Of a DNA stretch of 35,888 nucleotides, positions 1 through 7,792 are shown piece by piece (position 1 is the first letter of the stretch; the number at the start of each line of letters is the position of its first letter). The stretch covers positions 1 through 35,888 of the forward strand of contig JAFQQW010000045.1 in assembly GCA_017410375.1 (NCBI GenBank). Reading direction: 5' to 3'. The translations under genes and the position numbers were made by a program. Origin of the DNA: Clostridia bacterium. GTDB taxonomy: Bacteria > Bacillota > Clostridia > RGIG6154. Below the pieces are notes generated by a model. That model was not told the DNA's origin. It made no database searches and saw nothing but the letters and a program-made list of their open reading frames with translations.

Positions 1-12
1 CACCACTCGCCT

Positions 13-39
13 ATAAAACAGTCCACCGGACTATTTTAT
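13..39. repeat. Small palindromic hairpin at the window edge
   Basis: AGTCC-ACC-GGACT (20-32) is extended outward by ATAAAA (13-18) pairing with TTTTAT (34-39), with one c19/a33 mismatch. The A-rich and T-rich flanks would make it a weak terminator on either strand. It lies beyond the tRNA terminator and is followed by a second hairpin, so this edge is a cluster of intergenic stem-loops. Whether it is a dispersed repeat cannot be judged from one copy. Confidence 0.5.
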
Positions 40-44
40 TTTAC

Positions 45-78
45 GGCTCGTGCCTTCTCAAGGTTCGAGCCCTTTTTT
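45..78 (+). terminator. Rho-independent terminator, plus strand
   Basis: GGCTCG (45-50) pairs with CGAGCC (66-71). An inner CCTT (53-56)/AAGG (60-63) stem with loop CTC continues it after a small internal loop. The hairpin is followed by a T run at 73-78. It would end a plus-strand transcript entering from the left of the window. Its right arm and flank at 61-73 (AGGTTCGAGCCCT) equal 13 nt of the T-arm of the nearby tRNA-Val, in opposite orientation. Confidence 0.6.
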
Positions 79-90
79 ATTAAATGCACC

Positions 91-118
91 AAAAAAAGAA
101 CACCACAAGGGTGTTCTT
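91..118 (-). terminator. Terminator of the tRNA-Met/tRNA-Val unit
   Basis: GAACACC (98-104) pairs with GGTGTTC (110-116), with extra A-T pairs outside. Read on the minus strand the stem is followed by a run of seven T (complement of 91-97). It begins only a few bases after the CCA end of tRNA-Val, so it closes the tRNA transcript. Confidence 0.8.
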
Positions 119-123
119 CTTTT

Positions 124-199
124 TGGTGGGAACAATAGGGCTCGAACCTATGACCCTCTGCTTGTAAGGCAGATGCTCTCCCAGCTGAGCTATGCTCCC
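124..199 (-). tRNA. tRNA-Val (anticodon TAC)
   Basis: On the minus strand the acceptor arms GGGAGCA and TGTTCCC pair, with one G-T wobble. A D-arm (GCTC/GAGC), an anticodon stem with loop CTTACAA, and a T-arm with loop TTCGAGC follow in order. The anticodon TAC reads GTA valine codons. The 3' CCA is encoded in the DNA (124-126). The gene lies 3 nt downstream of tRNA-Met on the same strand and shares its promoter and terminator. Confidence 0.95.
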
Positions 200-202
200 A
201 TA

Positions 203-279
203 TGGTAGCGGCGAGTGGACTTGAACCACCGACCTAACGGGTATGAACCGTTTGCTCTAGCCAGCTGAGCTACACCGCC
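203..279 (-). tRNA. tRNA-Met (anticodon CAT, elongator type)
   Basis: The minus strand folds as a 77-nt tRNA. The acceptor GGCGGTG pairs with CGCCGCT through a G1-T72 and a T-G wobble, and anticodon stem AACGG/CCGTT carries loop TTCATAC. The start GGCGGTGTAGCTCAG matches the usual bacterial elongator tRNA-Met pattern, and the initiator-type run of three G-C pairs in the anticodon stem is absent. CCA is encoded (203-205). Ile2 (lysidine-modified CAT) cannot be wholly excluded from sequence. Confidence 0.9.
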
Positions 280-320
280 ATATGGTATTTTTTGTTGCTG
301 TTTTTTCTGTCAGCTTTTAT

Positions 321-349
321 ATTATACCCACAAACGGTTCATTTGTCAA
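321..349 (-). promoter_or_regulatory. Consensus promoter of the tRNA unit
   Basis: On the minus strand there is a perfect -35 TTGACA (344-349), a 17-bp spacer and a perfect -10 TATAAT (321-326). Transcription would start near 314, about 35 nt before tRNA-Met. A perfect consensus promoter fits a stable-RNA gene. It also separates the tRNAs from ruvX, which ends at 367. Confidence 0.85.
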
Positions 350-366
350 GTCTTTTTTTAAAATTT

Positions 367-777
367 CTAAAATTTTTTATCTAAATAGCCCTGCAGGATG
401 TAGGTTGCCGCAACAGTATCAATTACGTTTTTGCGTTTTTTGCCCCGGACATTGGTTTCGTTTAAGGTTCGGGTTGCCGCAACGGTGGATAGACGTTCGT
501 CCCAGAATTCAATGGGAAGTGGTGTTAAGGTTTTTAAAATGTCGGCAAATTTATAGGTCGCTTCGGTGCGGAAGCCCTCCGAGCCGTCCATGTTTTTGGG
601 TAAGCCGATAACAATTTTTTCGGCGCTTAAGTTTTTGATGTGCTCTATAACCGCCTGCGCCACCTTTTCCGGGTCGCGTTCGTGAATTGTGCCTACTGCC
701 TGGGCGGTCCAGCCCATTAAATCCGACACCGCAATGCCGGTACGCACTTCGCCGTAGTCAATGCCTAAAATACGCAT
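367..777 (-). CDS. ruvX: RuvX/YqgF-family Holliday junction resolvase-like nuclease
   Basis: This 136-residue protein belongs to the YqgF/RuvX RNase H-fold family, implicated in resolving recombination intermediates and in pre-16S rRNA 5' processing. Visible family motifs are GIDYGEVRTGIAVSD at the start (first catalytic Asp), VIGLPKNMDGSEG, WDERLSTVAA (catalytic Glu region), and a C-terminal RKNVIDTVAA containing the last Asp. The start is set at MRILGIDYG because AAGGAGAAC lies just upstream; the frame is open further into csaB but without support. It follows the GT-CsaB gene by 10 nt and is probably last in that operon. Length is typical and all key acids are present. Confidence 0.9.
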   Translation of the reverse strand: MRILGIDYGEVRTGIAVSDLMGWTAQAVGTIHERDPEKVAQAVIEHIKNLSAEKIVIGLPKNMDGSEGFRTEATYKFADILKTLTPLPIEFWDERLSTVAATRTLNETNVRGKKRKNVIDTVAATYILQGYLDKKF

Positions 778-787
778 AAAGTTCTCC

Positions 788-2989
788 TTATTTTTCAAGT
801 AATTCGTTTGCCAGTCTGCCGTTTTCCAAAGCCATTTCTGAAAGCACTTCGGCACGCGCCTTCAAAGCGGTCTGTACGGCATCATAGTTTGAAAGCAGGT
901 CTTCGCAAAGGGCAAAGAGAGATTTTTCGTCTGTTTGTTCTAAATTCAGCAGATATTTTTCCTGCTCTAACATAGAGATACAACCTAAAATTTTTGGGTC
1001 ATAAATCAAGCCGATGCAAGGCGTTGCGCTTGCCGCTGCATACAGCAGAATATGCAGGCGCATACCAATTACAAATTTACAGGTTTTGCAAAAGGCAATC
1101 AGTTCGTCGTGATTGTATTTGTTTTCTAAGCAATAGCCTTTGGCTTGCATAAGGGAAACGGCTTTTTTGCAGATTTCCAAATCCTCAGGCAGCTGCATGG
1201 GAATAAACACGGGAATCAGACCGTATTTTTGTTGTAAAGCATCCGCTGTTGCCGCCACTGCAGGAGCGATTGTTTTGTTGCCTTGCCAGTTGCGGATGGA
1301 AAAAGCCACATACTCGCCCTTCGGCAAGCGCGCATCTTTTAAAATGTTGTCCGCATTTTCTGCAGGCTTTAAAGCCATGGCAGGGTCTGCGGTCACCTTT
1401 GTTTCGGGCGGATTGGGGCAAAGCCTGTTTAAGAGGGCTTCGGACTGCTTGTCCCTTAAAGTGATTAAATCTGCCTGCATAAGGGTGTTTCTTGCAGTTT
1501 CTTCATTGCTTTTGCGTACAATCGGACCGATGCCGTTGCCGTAGATATATACTTTTTTGCCTTTTTTCTTGGCAAAGGCAATCAGGTTGCTGTAATAGAG
1601 CAATGATTTGGTGCTGGTCACGTCCTGAATCAAGCTACCGCCGCCGCTGATTAAAACCGAGCAGTTACGGATTGCTCTTTGCACCGCAAACACATTAAAG
1701 CGGTTTACCGCATACACGCCGTGTTTTTCGGTTGTTTCTTTCGGGTTTGCGGAAAGCACCGTGAAACGGGCTTTGGGATTGTAGATGCGAATCTGTTCGA
1801 TGATGGCACAAAGCAAGGCGTCGTCACCGCTGTTGTTGTGGCCGTAGTAGCCCGAAATTACAAAGTCCTTGTGCAGGTTGCCGTTTTTTATAATTTCGGT
1901 GTATACGTCATAATTATCCTTAACCATGCGGTCGGCAGAATAATATTTTTCGACAATTTCTCTGCCATAAGCACCAACGTTTTTTATTTCCTCAGGAGAC
2001 ATGGAAAGAAGCGTAAGTAAATCGGCTTTTAAGCGGTCGGGGGTTGACATTTCCATACCGCGGCAACAGAAATTGGTTTGATTGGCGTTGTCTAAGGTTT
2101 CTTCGCTGAATATGCCCAAATACCCTTCGTTACCCGCTACAATGACGGGCACCGAACCGCACATGCATTCCAGTGCCGAGCGGGAAACGGCTACCACGAA
2201 ATCCGAAATGGAAACAAAGCGGTTAATGTCGGTGCGTGCGCCCGTTAAATGAATTACTTTTTTGCCGAGCTTTGCATTAACCGCATCGGCTTCTGCCTGC
2301 ACCGCTTCTAAATCGTTACCGCCACCCACCAGAACAATTTCCAGGTCTTCTTTTTGGAGCAGGTCGGGGGTGATGGCAATCAGGTGATGGGCAAGCAAGC
2401 TTCGGTCGGTGTCCATACGGCTGATGGATACGATTTTTCGGCTCGTTTCCGAAAGCCCCAGCTCGCAAAGCAAGTCGGTATCCTTCGGGATGCTGAATTT
2501 ATCTAAAGGAATGCCGTTGATGGTAACCGAAATGTCCTGGGGATAGGTGCCGTAATTTTCGGTTAAGTATGCCTTAATATCCTCCGAAACGGCAATGGTA
2601 CGGTAGCCCCAGTTGGTCAGGAGTTTTAACAGGGGGTTCACCTCGAAAACCCAATGGGCAGAGGTGACAAAGTTAAAGTGCATGGTTTTGCAAAGCAGAC
2701 TTAACAAAAAGGACGGGATACGGGCATGCCCGTGTACCACATCCGGCTTTTCGGCGCGGATGATTTTTTTGAGTCTGAGATAGGATTTAAGCATGGCATC
2801 GGGACGTTTGGAATGCAGAGGGGCGTTAAAATGCGGAATGCCCTCTTTTTCCAGTTCAGCAGTATATGCACCGCCGTTTGAGGCGATAAGTACCTCTGTG
2901 CCCAGGCGTTTTAAGCCCCGGGCAAGCTCTAATACATGCGTTTCGGCACCGCCGATATCCATGCCCATTAAAACCAGTAAAACTTTCAT
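788..2989 (-). CDS. csaB: Fused GT4 glycosyltransferase - CsaB polysaccharide pyruvyl transferase
   Basis: This 733-residue protein is a two-enzyme fusion. Residues about 1-370 form a GT4/GT-B glycosyltransferase: MKVLLVLMGMDIGGAETHV opens the N-terminal Rossmann domain, and SRSALECMCGSVPVIV is the C-terminal sugar-nucleotide region. From about residue 373 a pyruvyl transferase domain begins with VISGYYGHNNSGDDALL, then ISGGGSLIQD and YGNGIGPI. In the CsaB family this domain adds ketal pyruvate to a secondary cell-wall polysaccharide, which then anchors SLH-domain proteins. No signal peptide or membrane segment is seen, so it should act in the cytoplasm. The start at 2989 has GAGG about 10 nt upstream. 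It is 16 nt after the glycosidase gene. Related Clostridia are known to pair these activities; the fusion boundary here is inferred. Confidence 0.87.
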   Translation of the reverse strand: MKVLLVLMGMDIGGAETHVLELARGLKRLGTEVLIASNGGAYTAELEKEGIPHFNAPLHSKRPDAMLKSYLRLKKIIRAEKPDVVHGHARIPSFLLSLLCKTMHFNFVTSAHWVFEVNPLLKLLTNWGYRTIAVSEDIKAYLTENYGTYPQDISVTINGIPLDKFSIPKDTDLLCELGLSETSRKIVSISRMDTDRSLLAHHLIAITPDLLQKEDLEIVLVGGGNDLEAVQAEADAVNAKLGKKVIHLTGARTDINRFVSISDFVVAVSRSALECMCGSVPVIVAGNEGYLGIFSEETLDNANQTNFCCRGMEMSTPDRLKADLLTLLSMSPEEIKNVGAYGREIVEKYYSADRMVKDNYDVYTEIIKNGNLHKDFVISGYYGHNNSGDDALLCAIIEQIRIYNPKARFTVLSANPKETTEKHGVYAVNRFNVFAVQRAIRNCSVLISGGGSLIQDVTSTKSLLYYSNLIAFAKKKGKKVYIYGNGIGPIVRKSNEETARNTLMQADLITLRDKQSEALLNRLCPNPPETKVTADPAMALKPAENADNILKDARLPKGEYVAFSIRNWQGNKTIAPAVAATADALQQKYGLIPVFIPMQLPEDLEICKKAVSLMQAKGYCLENKYNHDELIAFCKTCKFVIGMRLHILLYAAASATPCIGLIYDPKILGCISMLEQEKYLLNLEQTDEKSLFALCEDLLSNYDAVQTALKARAEVLSEMALENGRLANELLEK

Positions 2990-3005
2990 AATTTATAGAC
3001 CTCTT

Positions 3006-5072
3006 TTATTGAATACTTTTCCGTAAAGTAGGAATTTCGTGCTCTAAAACGTAATCGCTGTGCCGTATTTTCCAGCGGATATGCGCTTCGTCTGTGGAAT
3101 ATTCCATGCGCGGTTCCCAGCCGAGGCGCGAATCTTTCTGCACATAAGGGATAGATTGTAATGCATTCTCTTTTTCGGCTAAGATGAGCGCTTCGATGCG
3201 GTCGATGACCGAAGAAAGCTCGTCTTTATCCTGCGCGCTTCGCATTTTTTGCTGCAGAACATACAGTTCTTTGGCGTGGATGCCGGTTTGAATGCTGTGC
3301 GCCATAAAATGCCCCAAATTGATAAGCGATTGCAAAGCTTCGTTTTGATTTTCCAGCTTGTCCAGTAAGGAAAGTCCCTCCTGCATCAGGCTGTGCGCTT
3401 TTTTTAAGGATTCAATTTCCGCGCCGATGCGCAGCCCGATAAAGGAGCCTCTGCCGTTGATGGATTCTAAGTAATCGGAATATACATACATTTTAGCAAA
3501 GCTTTTACGGGGCACCTGAATGGCTTTGTTTAATACGCAAAGGGGATAAGAGGTGCCGATGCGGAAAGCACCGTACTGATCTGCATCCGAGGGGATGAAA
3601 TGTGTGGAAGCCTCACTCCAGAGGATAAGTGCCTGCTTTACAGTTTGCAGATACGCTTTGCCGAAGGAGCTTTCTAAAATATTGTCTAAGATTTCGTCTG
3701 CAGGCTTTCTCGGCTCGTCAAACATTTCTTTGGTAAGACGGCTGATGAAGGAAGGATAAAAGCCGTAATGATGCCCTTCCATAATCCCGCAAAGGCCCCA
3801 GTCGTCATGGGCGGAGATGACCGCCTCGCACCGCTTAATCCACTGGTACGGCGCAGGCTGATAGGGAATACAGCCCATGTCCCAGGTTAAACCGCCTGTG
3901 TTGGTCATGGAATAGAGGCGGATACCGCGTTTTTTGGCGGCAATGGCCTCGCTCTTAAAATATGCACCGGGACCTGCAAAGGATAAGGTGTAGTCGGCAC
4001 AATACCATTTTGTGCCGTTTGGATAGGTAATGGGTTCAAACATTTCAAAGGTTGCAAGGAGCGAAATGTCTGTGGGAAGCTTTTCAATTAAAGCAACGCG
4101 CTCTTTTTCGGGTTGGAAGCCCCAGTTGTAGGTCCAGAGGACAATATCTACATCCGGCTTCTTTTCACGGATGACTTCTTTGATCAGATTTACATAATCG
4201 GGATAATCCATACAAGGATACCAGCCCGAGCTGACTTTACCCGTGGGGATACCGTCAACCACCACGTCCTCCTGATTTACGCCCGTTACATGGGGGTCTT
4301 TGGAAGGAAAGCCCACCGATTCACCCACTAAGGTTACGCCCTTTAAGCCGGGACAGCTTTCAAAAAGCTTGCCGTACACGCTGTCGTAATGGGCGCGGGC
4401 ACCCTCTGCTTCGGGGTGCATCATAATATGCATATCGCTGTAGGCGTATACATCAATACCGTATTTGGCGGCGCGTTCGATTAAGTTGTTAAAATCAAGG
4501 AAGCCGCGTTTGCTTTCGTTGATGCCGCGGGTGTAAACCAAAATGGCATCGCGTCCCTCATGGGCAATCTGGTTTAAATGCCCGTCGGGAAATTCATCCA
4601 GGCCATAGCCCGAATGCACCATCATGGGCGAAAACATGGGCTTGGATTCGTATTTGCCGTAGGGAATAAAAGGCGCTTTGCGGTCGCGCATTTTGGTTTC
4701 CAACTGATAAATACCCGAGGCGATACCGCGACTGTCAAAACCACTAACCGTAATGCCGTCGGCATTTACGGTGACGCGGCATCCTTTATACACGTTGTAT
4801 TCTCCCAAATCTGCAGACTGCATCAGACGGATGCAGGGCATTTGTACGTTACAGGTCAGGGTTGCGGAAACGCGCATGGAAATAAAGAGAAAATCCTGCA
4901 AATCCTTTGCGGCGGTCTGCACCACCTTATCGCAGTTTTCGGGCAGGACAATGAAAATGCCGTCGGTTATCGGAAAATCGTCGGGATTCTTGGATATCGT
5001 CATGTCCCGAATGTCGGGGGTATGCATTTCCAGCATTTTTTTACGGAAATCATAATTTTTTTCGATTTTCAT
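3006..5072 (-). CDS. TIM-barrel glycoside hydrolase with GH20-type N-terminal domain
   Basis: This is a 688-residue protein without a signal peptide. Residues about 25-140 (FIVLPENCDKVVQTAAKDLQ, then GIASGIYQLE) look like the alpha/beta domain that precedes the barrel in GH20, GH67 and related glycosidases. Residues about 150-450 look like a TIM barrel, with KYGIDVYAYSDMH, TLVGESVG and IVLWTYNWG on candidate strands. The last 200 residues are mostly helical. The Glu of VGESVG is a candidate catalytic acid, but the family and substrate cannot be fixed by eye. The start at 5072 (MKIEKNYDF) is chosen because AAGGAG lies upstream; an earlier in-frame ATG would overlap the PHP gene. Its cytoplasmic location suggests it acts on imported or internally made oligosaccharides. 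Confidence 0.65.
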   Translation of the reverse strand: MKIEKNYDFRKKMLEMHTPDIRDMTISKNPDDFPITDGIFIVLPENCDKVVQTAAKDLQDFLFISMRVSATLTCNVQMPCIRLMQSADLGEYNVYKGCRVTVNADGITVSGFDSRGIASGIYQLETKMRDRKAPFIPYGKYESKPMFSPMMVHSGYGLDEFPDGHLNQIAHEGRDAILVYTRGINESKRGFLDFNNLIERAAKYGIDVYAYSDMHIMMHPEAEGARAHYDSVYGKLFESCPGLKGVTLVGESVGFPSKDPHVTGVNQEDVVVDGIPTGKVSSGWYPCMDYPDYVNLIKEVIREKKPDVDIVLWTYNWGFQPEKERVALIEKLPTDISLLATFEMFEPITYPNGTKWYCADYTLSFAGPGAYFKSEAIAAKKRGIRLYSMTNTGGLTWDMGCIPYQPAPYQWIKRCEAVISAHDDWGLCGIMEGHHYGFYPSFISRLTKEMFDEPRKPADEILDNILESSFGKAYLQTVKQALILWSEASTHFIPSDADQYGAFRIGTSYPLCVLNKAIQVPRKSFAKMYVYSDYLESINGRGSFIGLRIGAEIESLKKAHSLMQEGLSLLDKLENQNEALQSLINLGHFMAHSIQTGIHAKELYVLQQKMRSAQDKDELSSVIDRIEALILAEKENALQSIPYVQKDSRLGWEPRMEYSTDEAHIRWKIRHSDYVLEHEIPTLRKSIQ

Positions 5073-5085
5073 AGGAAAATCTCCT

Positions 5086-5955
5086 TTACAGAGTGATATA
5101 GTTGCTCCAGGCACAGTTGCCTTTTTGGTCTGTAACTTCAACGCGTACCCATTTTTCAAAGGGTTTAAGCGGATAGACTGCTTCCGTTAAATTCTCTCCG
5201 CGGACAATACGGTCGGGTGCAAAGGAGGCGTTGGAGAAGAAAACAATTTTGGAGCAGGGACTGGTGGTAAGCTTAATTTTGTCCTCTTGCTTTTCTATCG
5301 AGAGCCAAGGTGCCTGCGAGGAAAAGAAATCTCCCTTTTGCAGGGCAGATAAAAGTGCCTGCGGGCGGTTGCTTTCAGCTTTTATATACACAAACGATTT
5401 GGTTTCGTCATTGCCGTCATAATAATGGGTGTCGTCTGTGGCAAGAAGCGGAAAACAGATGCCCTGATTGGCTAAGCTGTCTGCAAAATGCCCCGAATAG
5501 GGTCGGTCGCTCTGGTTGATACCCGAAACGGTGTTGTAAATTTCAGTGCCGAAAAAGCCGTTTAATCTTTTGGTTTCTTCAACCGTGTTTAACGACCAGG
5601 CAGGGTGTGCCAGGATTGCAAGTCCGCCTGCTTTTTTTATGCCGTCTATGATGGCTTGCGCGTCGGCATCTCTTGGAATGGAAGGGTCAGCATGCATGCC
5701 GAGACCTACAATGTGCATCACGCCTTCTATGCAGTCGGCTGTGCCGATATTGTATTCACAGCCCGAGAGGATGGAAAGTCCGTTGATTCCCCCCTCGGGA
5801 TAGAATTTCCAATGGTCGGTGATTGCAACGGCATCGAAACCTGCGTTTTTATAAATTTCTGCCATTTCTTCGGGACTTTTACGTCCGTCCGAAAGGGTGG
5901 TGTGGATATGCAGACCCACTTTATACCAGGTGTTTCCTTGTTTGTCTTTAAACAT
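5086..5955 (-). CDS. PHP-domain metal-dependent phosphoesterase
   Basis: This 289-residue protein carries the polymerase-and-histidinol-phosphatase (PHP) metal site. Seen are GLHIHTTLSDG (His16, His18, Asp23), AITDHWKF (Asp47, His48), SGCEYN (Glu67), LAILAHPAW and LLATDDTHYYDG. PHP proteins hydrolyse phosphomonoesters or cyclic phosphodiesters using two or three metals. The last ~90 residues look like a beta-rich appendage. Gene spacing is 11 nt to the upstream EEP gene and 13 nt to the downstream glycosidase, so all are probably co-transcribed. A start with AAGGAAGAAC upstream supports 5955. The substrate is unknown. Confidence 0.85.
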   Translation of the reverse strand: MFKDKQGNTWYKVGLHIHTTLSDGRKSPEEMAEIYKNAGFDAVAITDHWKFYPEGGINGLSILSGCEYNIGTADCIEGVMHIVGLGMHADPSIPRDADAQAIIDGIKKAGGLAILAHPAWSLNTVEETKRLNGFFGTEIYNTVSGINQSDRPYSGHFADSLANQGICFPLLATDDTHYYDGNDETKSFVYIKAESNRPQALLSALQKGDFFSSQAPWLSIEKQEDKIKLTTSPCSKIVFFSNASFAPDRIVRGENLTEAVYPLKPFEKWVRVEVTDQKGNCAWSNYITL

Positions 5956-5966
5956 AATGTTCTTCC

Positions 5967-6665
5967 TTAAAATTGAATTTCAGCGGTGTGCGGTCTGTGG
6001 TCGGATGCCACAACAGCAGGGATATCCGCAGACACGATTTCGATATCGGGAGTTGCAAAGATATAGTCGATTTTGCAATAGGGATTATCGGACGGAAAGC
6101 TCAAAAGGGGAGCTTTGAATGTTTTGGCGGTATCCTGCATACATGCGCGGATGGGGTCTAAAAGAGGATTGTCGGGTCGCACATTCAGGTCGCCCATTAC
6201 AATGCATTTTTCAGGTGCAATGTTTTTAAGTATGGTTTCGACTGCGTTTTGCTGTTCGTCATCGTTTAAGCCGAAATGGGTTACAAGCACGGTCAGTCCG
6301 TTTGCAAAGGTTGCCTTTAAAATACAACGGGTCTCGTACCATTTATCGCCTGTTTTTTCAATGGGATCGGGAATCATAACGGTTTCAACCGTTTTAAAGG
6401 GGATTTTAGACAGCATACCGTTGCCGTAGGGGTTTTTACCCTCAAAAGAAATGGCTTGTGCAAAATAATAATGGGGCATGCCGGAAAGATCGGATAAGGC
6501 TTTCACCTGATCGGTATAATCTTCCTTTGTGCCGAGATTTCGCATCTCATTTAAGCCCACAATATCAGGATTTTGGTCACGGATGGCTTTTGCCATAATT
6601 TCAAAATCAATTTCACGGGTGATGTAGTTCATGCAATGCTGTGTGTTAAAGGTCATAAGCTTCAT
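5967..6665 (-). CDS. Endonuclease/exonuclease/phosphatase (EEP) family hydrolase
   Basis: This 232-residue protein has the full EEP signature: MTFNTQHC at the N terminus, GLNEMR (metal-binding Glu), THFGLNDDE, CIVMGDLNVRP and a terminal ASDHRPHTAEI. The family includes DNases, inositol phosphatases, sphingomyelinases and other phosphodiesterases; short bacterial members in glycan operons are mostly uncharacterised. There is no export signal. The start at 6665 has AGGAGG 8 nt upstream and overlaps the end of the metallophosphoesterase gene by 20 nt, implying translational coupling. The substrate is probably a small phosphodiester rather than DNA, but that is inference from the neighbouring phosphoesterases. 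Confidence 0.83.
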   Translation of the reverse strand: MKLMTFNTQHCMNYITREIDFEIMAKAIRDQNPDIVGLNEMRNLGTKEDYTDQVKALSDLSGMPHYYFAQAISFEGKNPYGNGMLSKIPFKTVETVMIPDPIEKTGDKWYETRCILKATFANGLTVLVTHFGLNDDEQQNAVETILKNIAPEKCIVMGDLNVRPDNPLLDPIRACMQDTAKTFKAPLLSFPSDNPYCKIDYIFATPDIEIVSADIPAVVASDHRPHTAEIQF

Positions 6666-7668
6666 TTTTATTTCCTCCTGTGTTTATGAGTCTGTCCTCA
6701 CCGTCACCGATGCGGATAAGATGCAGTTGGTTTTCAGAGGGTGTCCACACGGCAATGTCTACCGAAATGCCAAAGGCTTGATGGTTACTTTCCGGAATGA
6801 ACGTGCCTGTGGTTACAATCTGGTGGCAGGGGAGCGGATTGCTGTCTGCTTTTGGTTCATATAAAGAATCTATGTGGGTGTGTCCGCTGAGGCAAGCCAC
6901 AAGGCGTGCATCTTTTTTGTGTGAAAAAACATCTAAGATGGAAACGGCGGAGTCTAAATCTTCAATTCTTCCGCAAAGGTCGGTGATGCGGGAAAAAGCT
7001 TTCTTTTCACCGGTCCATACTTCCAGCATCTCGGTTTCCTTATAGGTGGTGTCGCGATAATTAAAGGGGACATGCATCAGCAAAATTACATTGCCTGTTA
7101 CGTTTAGCGCTTCGTTTTTCAGCCAGTTAAGCTGTTTTTCACCGAATGCCCAGACGGGAGTAGGACGCTTTGCCTCTAAGTCCGAATCATATGGGACCGA
7201 CAGCACCACAAACCGGGTGTTGGCTTTTTCAAAGTCTACATAGTAGTATGCCCCTGCGCCATACACGGCGTTTTGCGTGCCGTATTGGTGCTTTACAAGA
7301 CTGTTCCAGAAATCGGCTTTGAAAAAATCGGTGCCGATGGCATCATGGTTGCCGTTTGCAGTAAAAAGAGGACAGCCTGCCGAGGTATATACCTTGTCTA
7401 AAATGGTTTTTAACACGGTGTGCAAAGCATCGTTTTTAATGTGCTGTGCTCTGCCCAGCATTCCGGTGTTGTCGCCTAAGTCCACCACCATGTCACACGG
7501 TATTTTGGATGTGATGTCCTGTAAGACCTTGCAAAGGGTATCTATCTGCGTGCAGTCTGCACCCGGCGCATGCAAATCGGTAAAAAGCGGAAATATAACA
7601 GAGTCTTTTTTACGGATTGCATTGATCTTTTCTGCTGCCGATGCAATGCCCGGTATGATGTTCTGCAT
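6646..7668 (-). CDS. Calcineurin-like metallophosphoesterase
   Basis: This 340-residue protein has every dinuclear metal motif of the calcineurin-like fold: FTDLHAPG (Asp31, His33), DLGDN, ANGNHD, LLMHVPF and SGHTHID. No signal peptide or membrane segment is seen. It is the first gene of the minus operon; its ATG at 7668 is preceded by AAGGAGG and a promoter at 7702-7730. It hydrolyses a phosphomonoester or phosphodiester of unknown identity. Its neighbours are two further, unrelated metal-dependent phosphoesterases, and a secreted phosphodiester glycosidase is transcribed divergently 124 nt away. Confidence 0.87.
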   Translation of the reverse strand: MQNIIPGIASAAEKINAIRKKDSVIFPLFTDLHAPGADCTQIDTLCKVLQDITSKIPCDMVVDLGDNTGMLGRAQHIKNDALHTVLKTILDKVYTSAGCPLFTANGNHDAIGTDFFKADFWNSLVKHQYGTQNAVYGAGAYYYVDFEKANTRFVVLSVPYDSDLEAKRPTPVWAFGEKQLNWLKNEALNVTGNVILLMHVPFNYRDTTYKETEMLEVWTGEKKAFSRITDLCGRIEDLDSAVSILDVFSHKKDARLVACLSGHTHIDSLYEPKADSNPLPCHQIVTTGTFIPESNHQAFGISVDIAVWTPSENQLHLIRIGDGEDRLINTGGNKNEAYDL

Positions 7669-7701
7669 TGTATGTCCTCCTTAAATGTACTATTTTATTA
7701 T

Positions 7702-7730
7702 AGTATAACATAGGTTCTTGCAATTTACAA
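7702..7730 (-). promoter_or_regulatory. Promoter of the phosphoesterase-csaB-ruvX operon
   Basis: On the minus strand, -35 TTGTAA (7725-7730) is separated by 17 bp from -10 TATACT (7702-7707). It precedes the metallophosphoesterase ATG by about 35 nt. An overlapping TATAAT lies a few bases downstream. The -35 is only 9 bp from the -35 of the divergent plus-strand promoter. Confidence 0.65.
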
Positions 7731-7739
7731 TAATTTCTG

Positions 7740-7768
7740 TTTACTTTTTTCGGGTTTTCATGTATAAT
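7740..7768 (+). promoter_or_regulatory. Promoter of the phosphodiester glycosidase gene
   Basis: TTTACT (7740-7745), a 17-bp spacer and a perfect TATAAT (7763-7768) precede the ATG at 7793. The ribosome binding site AAGGAGAGG lies between. It is back to back with the minus-strand operon promoter, so one regulator could control both. Confidence 0.7.
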
Positions 7769-7792
7769 AAATAAAAGAAAGGAGAGGAAAAT

